DNA of 10,638 bases from JBBRMQ01 sp038230775 (GTDB lineage Bacteria > Acidobacteriota > Thermoanaerobaculia > Gp7-AA8). Positions 7,053-10,638 of this stretch are shown one piece after another (the stretch's first letter is position 1; the number at the start of each line of letters is the position of its first letter). The DNA lies in the NCBI GenBank assembly GCA_038230775.1, contig JBBRMQ010000148.1, forward strand, positions 1 to 10,638, written 5' to 3'. Position numbers and translations under genes: made by a program. A model generated the notes under the pieces. It saw only the letters and a list, made by a program, of their open reading frames with translations. It did no database searches and had not been told where the DNA came from.

Positions 7053-7466
7053 CTACTCGAGCCGCGTCCGCAGTCGCTTGATTTCGCCGCGTCGTTTCTT
7101 CTCGTCGATGCGTTTCGTCTTCTGTGATTTTGGCGTGCGCGTTTTCCTGCGCGGCGTCTCTTCGCGCAGCGCATCGGCCATCAGTTCCTCCAGGCGTGCG
7201 ATGGCGCGATCGCGGTTCGCAAGCTGACTGCGTTCGGCCTGCGAGGTTACGCGCAGCACGCCGGCGCGGCTGATGCGGCCGGCAAGCCGCTCCCGCAGAC
7301 GTTCCTTCTGCGCCTCGGAGAGGGGCAGGGCGTCGACGTCCGTCTCGATCGTGACGCGCGTCTCGACCTTGTTGACGTTCTGGCCGCCCGGCCCTCCCGC
7401 GCGCGAAGTCACCGCGCGGAGAAGACTCGCGGGAATGGTGAGATTGCCGACGACGATGTCGCGCAT
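7053..7466 (-). CDS. arfB: ArfB-type alternative ribosome-rescue peptidyl-tRNA hydrolase
   Basis: The protein has 137 residues (E. coli ArfB/YaeJ has 140). The GGQ motif lies at 27-29 in the block AGGPGGQNVNKVETRV, where the glutamine position drives peptidyl-tRNA hydrolysis in class I release factors. A central region, SQAERSQLANRDRAIARL, matches the ArfB fold. The C-terminal ~35 residues are strongly basic (RRKTRTPKSQKTKRIDEKKR), which is the tail that ArfB threads into the empty mRNA channel of stalled ribosomes. The protein lacks the codon-recognition domains of RF1/RF2. The start at 7466 is chosen by family length. The open frame continues upstream, but through a palindrome and without homology. 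A TATGCT box lies 6 bases before the ATG, so the message may be leaderless. The peptidase gene follows after 106 bases. Confidence 0.93.
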   Translation of the reverse strand: MRDIVVGNLTIPASLLRAVTSRAGGPGGQNVNKVETRVTIETDVDALPLSEAQKERLRERLAGRISRAGVLRVTSQAERSQLANRDRAIARLEELMADALREETPRRKTRTPKSQKTKRIDEKKRRGEIKRLRTRLE

Positions 7467-7472
7467 GTCGTG

Positions 7473-7478
7473 AGCATA
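7473..7478 (-). promoter_or_regulatory. Putative -10 box (TATGCT) of the arfB-like gene
   Basis: On the minus strand TATGCT ends 6 bases before ATG 7466, and no Shine-Dalgarno sequence lies between. It fits a TANNNT-type -10 element that would give a leaderless transcript. It matches TATAAT at only four of six positions. Confidence 0.3.
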
Positions 7479-7491
7479 ATGCTCCCTGGGG

Positions 7492-7512
7492 CGGCGGGCT
7501 CTCAGCCCGCCG
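7492..7512. repeat. Short GC-rich hairpin with CTC loop
   Basis: A perfect 9-bp stem, CGGCGGGCT against AGCCCGCCG, closes a three-base loop CTC. It lies in the 190-base gap between the divergent arfB-like and peroxiredoxin-like genes. The style (GC stem, CTC or CTCT loop) is like the element at 614-633. The rest of the gap (7513-7656) shows only the promoter-like sequence described separately. Confidence 0.65.
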
Positions 7513-7616
7513 GGACAATCAATCCACGCGCCGCCATCGCCATCGCTGCGCCGGGCTGACAAGCTGCAATCGATCCATAGGCGAAGCATCTCGTGCGCGC
7601 GATCTGGTAAGTCGCC

Positions 7617-7645
7617 TCGATAACCGAACGTGTTCCACATACAAT
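7617..7645 (+). promoter_or_regulatory. Putative promoter of the selenoprotein gene (TCGATA-N17-TACAAT)
   Basis: TACAAT (7640-7645) matches the -10 consensus at five of six positions. TCGATA (7617-7622) matches the -35 at four of six, with the ideal 17-base spacer. The predicted transcript would start near 7652, only about five bases before ATG 7657. This argues against the upstream in-frame GTG at 7630, which would lie inside the promoter. Confidence 0.45.
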
Positions 7646-7656
7646 CCGGCGTTCCG

Positions 7657-8412
7657 ATGAAGAATCTAAATTGGCGGTTGTGGGTGGGCCTCCTGCTCAG
7701 CGTCGTAGCGTTCATCAGCTACTTCAACTTCTTTGCGCGCTTCCCTGTGACGCGCGATATCCCATGGTTGAACGTTCTGTTGTTTTTCGCGGCGATGGTG
7801 CTTCTGATCCAGGGTTTCCGGAGCGCGAGGCGGAGAGTGATGGCGGGAATCGTCGGAGCGATCGGAGCCGGCATCTTCGTCTTCTTCATCGCCGTCATCA
7901 TCCTCGGCGCCACGGTATTGCCCTCGGCCGCGAGCGCGCCGCGCGTCGGGCAACGCGTACCGGACTTCACACTGCTCGATACGCACCGCAACCCCACGTC
8001 ATTGCAGCAGATCCTTTCCTCGACCCCGCACGGAGCGCTGCTCATCTTCTATCGCGGCTACTGGTGACCCTTCTGCAACTCCGAGTTACGGGGTATTGAA
8101 GAGCAGCTGGCGGGGTTTCACGCTGCGGGAGTGCGTCCGGTGGCGATCAGCGTCGATACGCCGGAGGAGTCGCGCGACCTGTCCGCGAAGGCCGGCTACA
8201 CCTTCACGATCCTCTCCGACTCCGACACCACCACGATCCGCGCCTACCGTCTTCTGCACAAGGGCGGTGCGGGTCACGACATCGCGCGCCCGGCGGAGTT
8301 CCTCGTCGATCGCAACGGCATTGTCCGCTGGGAGAACTTCACTGAGGATATCCGCGTGCGTCCGAGGCCGGAGCAGATGTTGAAGGAAGCGCGAAAGCTT
8401 CAGAATCCGTAG
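7657..8412 (+). CDS. Predicted membrane-anchored peroxiredoxin-like (AhpC/TSA) selenoprotein, TGA read as selenocysteine at residue 137
   Basis: Reading TGA 8065-8067 through gives 251 residues. Three hydrophobic helices (~8-28, 39-58, 66-92) anchor the protein, and the remainder is an AhpC/TSA thioredoxin-fold domain: RVGQRVPDFTLLD, ALLIFYRGYW-U-PFCNSELRG, VRPVAISVDTPEES, FTILSDSD, RPAEFLVDRNGIVRW. The TGA falls exactly on the first, attacking cysteine of the family's W-C-P-[FY]-C motif, giving a U-P-F-C centre. After it the frame stays open and homologous to TAG 8410. The likely role is thiol-dependent reduction of peroxides or disulfides on the outer face of the inner membrane. No Shine-Dalgarno precedes ATG 7657, but a promoter lies close. 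The gene end overlaps the convergent barrel gene by 13 bases. The alternatives are a nonsense mutation or sequencing error. The position, the hairpin and the intact downstream half make selenocysteine more likely. Confidence 0.82.
8070..8101 (+). promoter_or_regulatory. Candidate bacterial SECIS element
   Basis: Directly after the TGA the RNA can form a lower stem CUUC/GAAG (8070-8073 with 8098-8101), an internal loop of 4 by 3 bases, and an upper stem ACUCC/GGGGU (8078-8082 with 8090-8094, one G-U pair). The apical loop is GAGUUAC (8083-8089). The loop begins about 16 nt past the UGA and has G within its first two positions. This agrees with the known bacterial pattern in which SelB binds a loop G 16-37 nt downstream. 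A weaker competing hairpin (AACU/AGUU) exists. Confidence 0.62.
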
Positions 8413-9491
8413 CGCAGCTCGAGCGTGATCGTCGACCCGCCGTTGGTGCCGCTGGCGCGCACGTACTCCAGTCCCGCGCGCGCCTTCGCATTCACGTCGT
8501 GCAGCCAGGCCGCGGTGATGGCGTGGCCGCGATCAAAGTCCGTCGCGAATCGCTCGACGCGCGCGCTGAAGCGCTCGGAGCCCGTCTTGTGTGACAGCAG
8601 CGCATACACGGTATTGAAGCCGAGTTTGAACGAGCCTCCGGGAAAGCCGACCGTCGTGTGTCCTGACGCCCACTCGGCCGCCAGCGTCGTCGGTGCTGTC
8701 GATCCGATCGTCGTCCCGACCGTGTCGTATCGCGTCAGCCATGGAACCTCCGGAGGAACGCCCTGATGGAGGACGGCGCGGTTGTCGACGTGCGTTGCCT
8801 GCAGCATCGCGCGCTCAGGCAGCTGCACGCGGATACGCTCGGAGTATCCAGTCTTCCCGTCGATGTCCTTTCCGAACGGTCGCGTCGTGTCCGGCACTGC
8901 CGGCACCACTTCGTTGTACACCGTGAGGCGGTTGCCAAGAGTCCAGCCGCGGGCGGCGAGAAGGGTGCCCATGGTGTCGTTGCCGCGGAATGCCATCGCG
9001 CCTAACGTGAGATAGAAGTTCGGAGAGAACTGCAGATCGGCGCCGACGGGCCGCTGTTCCTCTCCGATCCATGTGTTCAGCGCGGAGTAGGTGATCGTGT
9101 AGCGCGAGTTCCACATCGCGTCGATGTTCTCGCGCGACGTCGGCAGCCAGAAGTGTCCGGCGCGTAGACGAAAGCGTTCGCTGAACAGATCGACGTACGC
9201 TTGCACCAGGCCCGCCTTCTTTCCGGCGCCCGCCGCGCGGCCGTTGCGCGCCAGTCCGTCGGCATGCACCAGGAGCCAGGGGGTTGGCGTCCAGTCGACG
9301 CCGAGTTGCGCCATGTCGAGGTTGACCGTGCGATCGTCGCCGGCGTCGAACTTTCCGAAGCCGCCGTCGATCCAGGATGTGGTCGACTTGGCGCGAACCT
9401 CACGCGCTGTCAGGAACCCGTGAACTTGAAACGACTGCGCCGATGCGTGCAATGCGGTTGCGCAGAGGACGACCGCGATCAGTGTGCGCAT
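8400..9491 (-). CDS. Predicted outer-membrane beta-barrel (porin-like) protein, function unknown
   Basis: The protein has 363 residues with a signal peptide (MRTLIAVVLCATALHASA, cleavage before Q19). After it come alternating polar/hydrophobic strands rich in aromatic residues, such as WLLVHADGLARNG, FRLRAGHFWLPTS, FYLTLGAMAFRGND and RLTVYNEV. The chain ends in TLELRYGF, with the terminal phenylalanine typical of BAM-assembled barrels. I recognise similar uncharacterised acidobacterial proteins (QVHGFLTAR and YSALNTWIGEE blocks) but no named family. A role in solute passage or surface structure is inference. The start at 9491 gives a proper signal peptide. TACAAT lies 5 bases upstream and no Shine-Dalgarno is present, so a leaderless message is likely. 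The 3' end overlaps the selenoprotein gene by 13 bases. The gene is divergent from the secreted repeat protein across 56 bases. Confidence 0.82.
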   Translation of the reverse strand: MRTLIAVVLCATALHASAQSFQVHGFLTAREVRAKSTTSWIDGGFGKFDAGDDRTVNLDMAQLGVDWTPTPWLLVHADGLARNGRAAGAGKKAGLVQAYVDLFSERFRLRAGHFWLPTSRENIDAMWNSRYTITYSALNTWIGEEQRPVGADLQFSPNFYLTLGAMAFRGNDTMGTLLAARGWTLGNRLTVYNEVVPAVPDTTRPFGKDIDGKTGYSERIRVQLPERAMLQATHVDNRAVLHQGVPPEVPWLTRYDTVGTTIGSTAPTTLAAEWASGHTTVGFPGGSFKLGFNTVYALLSHKTGSERFSARVERFATDFDRGHAITAAWLHDVNAKARAGLEYVRASGTNGGSTITLELRYGF

Positions 9492-9496
9492 GGGGC

Positions 9497-9502
9497 ATTG
9501 TA
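9497..9502 (-). promoter_or_regulatory. Putative -10 box (TACAAT) of the beta-barrel gene
   Basis: On the minus strand TACAAT is followed by GCCCC and then ATG 9491, so transcription would begin at the start codon. A perfect TTGACA occurs upstream (9523-9528) but with a 20-base spacer, longer than usual. This -10 sequence is identical to that of the selenoprotein gene. Confidence 0.45.
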
Positions 9503-9535
9503 ATTGCGAAGTGGTCTGTCGTTGTCAATCGGTTC

Positions 9536-9541
9536 AGGGAG
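9536..9541 (+). promoter_or_regulatory. Ribosome binding site deciding the GTG start at 9548
   Basis: AGGGAG lies 6 bases before GTG 9548, the ideal distance, but 15 bases before the in-frame ATG at 9557. This favours GTG as the real start of the secreted repeat protein. Confidence 0.65.
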
Positions 9542-9547
9542 ATCAAC

Positions 9548-10417
9548 GTGATCAAAATGAGAAAGTTAGCTGTCCTTTTGGCAGTGGTGGTGATGTCGAC
9601 GACGATGTCCGCTTTCGCGGAATCGCGTCATCGCGATGCGACGCGGAGCGGCAACGAAGGCTGGCGCGGCCACAACGAGAGCGGGCAGTCGGCGCAATCG
9701 GATTCGCGGCGCAACGAAACGCAGCGCTCGGAAGTTCAGCGTTCGGAAGTTCAGCGCTCGGAAGTTCAGCGTTCAGATCGCGAGCGTACCGACTCGGGGC
9801 AGCGTTACGACCGCCGTAACGACGCCTCTCGCAATCACGGTTCGCGCCACGACTCGTATCGCAACAACGGGTCCCGGAATGACTCGTATCGTAGCGACGG
9901 ATACCGCTACGACCGGTCGCGCCACGAGTCGTATCGCAACGACGGCGGACGCCGGAGCTACTCGTATCAGGGCCGCGTGACGCGCTGCGAGCGCTACAAC
10001 GGCGGCTATCGCGTGTGGCTCGGCAGCGGATACCCGTTCTTCATCTCCGACGATTCCTATCGCCATTTCCCCATTCGTGTGGGTCTCTCCATCCGCCTCG
10101 GTGGCTACTGGAACCCGCTCGGGTATTACGACGCGTATGACTACGGCGTGTACCACGGCGGCGCCTACGACACCGGCGGAGATCTGCGCGGTTTGGTGGA
10201 GAGCGTCGACTACCGTCGCGGCACGCTCGTCCTGCGCGACGACATTTCCGGCAGCTTCGTGACGACCGTACTTCGAGGGCGAGACTACCGGCTGGGCGAA
10301 TTGCGTGAGGGCGATTACGTGACGCTCACCGGCGAGTGGTCGCGCAACGGTGTGTTCAACGCGTACAACGTTGCGGATCTGCGCGACGGACGGTACGACG
10401 ATCGCTACGACGAATAG
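9548..10417 (+). CDS. Secreted protein with QRSEV repeats, R/S/Y/N/D-rich linker and C-terminal beta domain; function unknown
   Basis: The protein has 289 residues. A signal peptide (KLAVLLAVVVMSTTMSAFA, cleavage near residue 24) sends it out of the cytoplasm. Residues 59-77 contain three exact QRSEV repeats plus a degenerate fourth. Residues ~80-140 are low-complexity, built on variants of R-x-[DE]-S-Y-R-x-[DN]-G. From ~141 a folded part follows: GRVTRCERYNGGYRVWLGSG, then ~210-280 with RGLVESVDYRRGTLVLRD, GDYVTLTGEW and GVFNAYNVADL. That last part resembles OB-like/DUF5666-type beta domains, by pattern only. The highly charged linker suggests contact with the cell wall, surface polymers or nucleic acid, which is inference. 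The start is GTG, chosen from the Shine-Dalgarno spacing. The longer open frame from 9377 runs over the divergent barrel gene and is rejected. A 14-bp palindrome begins at its stop codon. Confidence 0.82.
   Translation: MIKMRKLAVLLAVVVMSTTMSAFAESRHRDATRSGNEGWRGHNESGQSAQSDSRRNETQRSEVQRSEVQRSEVQRSDRERTDSGQRYDRRNDASRNHGSRHDSYRNNGSRNDSYRSDGYRYDRSRHESYRNDGGRRSYSYQGRVTRCERYNGGYRVWLGSGYPFFISDDSYRHFPIRVGLSIRLGGYWNPLGYYDAYDYGVYHGGAYDTGGDLRGLVESVDYRRGTLVLRDDISGSFVTTVLRGRDYRLGELREGDYVTLTGEWSRNGVFNAYNVADLRDGRYDDRYDE
9722..9781 (+). repeat. 15-bp in-frame tandem repeats coding QRSEV
   Basis: Three units (9722-9736, 9737-9751, 9752-9766) differ only at the wobble base of the Arg codon (CGC, CGT, CGC). A fourth, degenerate unit (9767-9781) begins CAGCGTTCAGAT. 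The length is a multiple of three, so copy-number change would keep the frame. Confidence 0.9.
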
Positions 10418-10460
10418 CTGGGAAGCTGGTGCCAGCTTCCCAGCTTCCCAGCTTCCCAGC
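10416..10460. repeat. 14-bp palindrome plus CAGCTTCC tandem repeat at the end of the repeat-protein gene
   Basis: A perfect 14-bp inverted repeat (10416-10429 and 10432-10445, two-base centre TG) starts inside the TAG stop codon. Its right arm runs into three and a half copies of CAGCTTCC (10433-10460). It could act as a transcript-end hairpin, though no T-run follows. The same CCCAGCTTCCC sequence reappears at 10550-10560 beyond the next palindrome. Confidence 0.8.
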
Positions 10461-10463
10461 GCC

Positions 10464-10542
10464 GTAACGCCGGCGGCCCGCCGGCGGGACCGCCGCCGGC
10501 TCGGCGGCCGCAGAAACCCGCCGGCGAGGCCGCCGGCGTTAC
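10464..10542. repeat. GC-rich palindromic element with 15-bp terminal inverted repeats
   Basis: The 79-base element begins GTAACGCCGGCGGCC (10464-10478) and ends with its exact reverse complement (10528-10542). The interior is itself full of CCGGCGG/CCGCCGG motifs able to form several hairpins. It is framed by CTTCCCAGC-type sequence on both sides. It looks like a small non-coding mobile or interspersed element without any protein. No target-site duplication is obvious. Confidence 0.72.
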
Positions 10543-10568
10543 GCGCCTTCCCAGCTTCCCGGCTCACG

Positions 10569-10574
10569 TATCAT
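10569..10574 (+). promoter_or_regulatory. Putative -10 box (TATCAT) of the last gene
   Basis: TATCAT matches TATAAT at five of six positions and ends 8 bases before ATG 10583, with no Shine-Dalgarno in between. The arrangement is the same as at the kinase gene. Confidence 0.4.
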
Positions 10575-10582
10575 CGGCGTCT

Positions 10583-10638
10583 ATGCGACGCCTCCTCTTT
10601 GCGCTCTTCTTCACCGCGTCTCCGCTATTCGCGGTGGA
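10583..10638 (+). CDS. Start of a secreted protein (3' end outside window)
   Basis: Only 18 complete codons are visible: MRRLLFALFFTASPLFAV. This is a typical Sec signal peptide (two arginines, a hydrophobic core, a likely cleavage near AVxx). It indicates an exported protein, but nothing about its function can be said. The ATG is supported by the -10 box 8 bases upstream and by the signal-peptide shape. Confidence 0.6.
   Translation, partial: MRRLLFALFFTASPLFAV

Noticed and set aside
7630..8067. A complete 145-residue membrane protein ending at TGA 8067, followed by a separate short gene starting at GTG 8131
   Set aside because: The two pieces are in one frame, join within a single AhpC/TSA domain, and the supposed second start falls inside a conserved strand (VRPVAISVD). 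The GTG at 7630 also lies within the predicted promoter.
9377..9547. N-terminal extension of the secreted repeat protein
   Set aside because: It would overlap the divergent barrel gene and bury the signal peptide. The Shine-Dalgarno at 9536-9541 points to GTG 9548.
10433..10460. CAGCTTCC units as a possible CRISPR array
   Set aside because: The repeats are 8 bp and contiguous, with no spacers and no cas gene nearby.
9773..10567. A 264-residue minus-strand frame opposite the repeat protein
   Set aside because: Its V/A/R-rich repeats mirror the codon pattern of the plus-strand gene, and it has no signal or domain of its own.

Overview
The window is GC-rich bacterial DNA, tightly packed and with genes on both strands. 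Three things suggest an environmental Acidobacteriota-type genome: a Pkn/Hanks kinase fused to a large membrane module, many short interspersed palindromes of the 'TCATCCCGAGCGTAGCGAGG' kind, and frequent -10 boxes directly in front of start codons. That placement is inference, and Gemmatimonadota or a related phylum is not excluded.

Layout, left to right: the 3' end of a serine beta-lactamase-family hydrolase (+); an intergenic stretch with a nested palindrome; a complete 859-residue serine/threonine kinase with a polytopic C-terminal half (+); a decayed MFS transporter (-) whose 3' end overlaps the kinase and whose middle is missing; and a luciferase-like flavin oxidoreductase (+) whose ATG overlaps the MFS ATG. 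Next come two tandem copies of a ~200 bp segment, each with a large palindrome. The segment spans the convergent ends of the oxidoreductase and a periplasmic M3 peptidase (-). Upstream of the peptidase is an ArfB-type ribosome-rescue hydrolase (-). Then a membrane-anchored peroxiredoxin-like protein (+), a predicted outer-membrane beta-barrel (-), a secreted R/S/Y/N/D-rich repeat protein (+), a cluster of GC-rich palindromes, and the first codons of another secreted protein (+).

The most important observation is at 8065-8067. An in-frame TGA sits exactly where AhpC/TSA-like proteins carry the first cysteine of a C-P-F-C motif. The frame stays open and family-like for another 115 codons, and a bacterial SECIS-like hairpin follows the TGA. 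The simplest reading is a selenoprotein with a U-P-F-C redox centre and three N-terminal membrane helices. A standard gene caller would split or truncate it.

The second notable signal is the pair of tandem palindromes at 4515-4926. Their 38-bp arms are conserved, but the 15-bp core lies in opposite orientation in the two copies.

The genes do not form one pathway. The window reads as a set of independently transcribed housekeeping, envelope and stress functions, several with promoters placed so that their transcripts would be leaderless.
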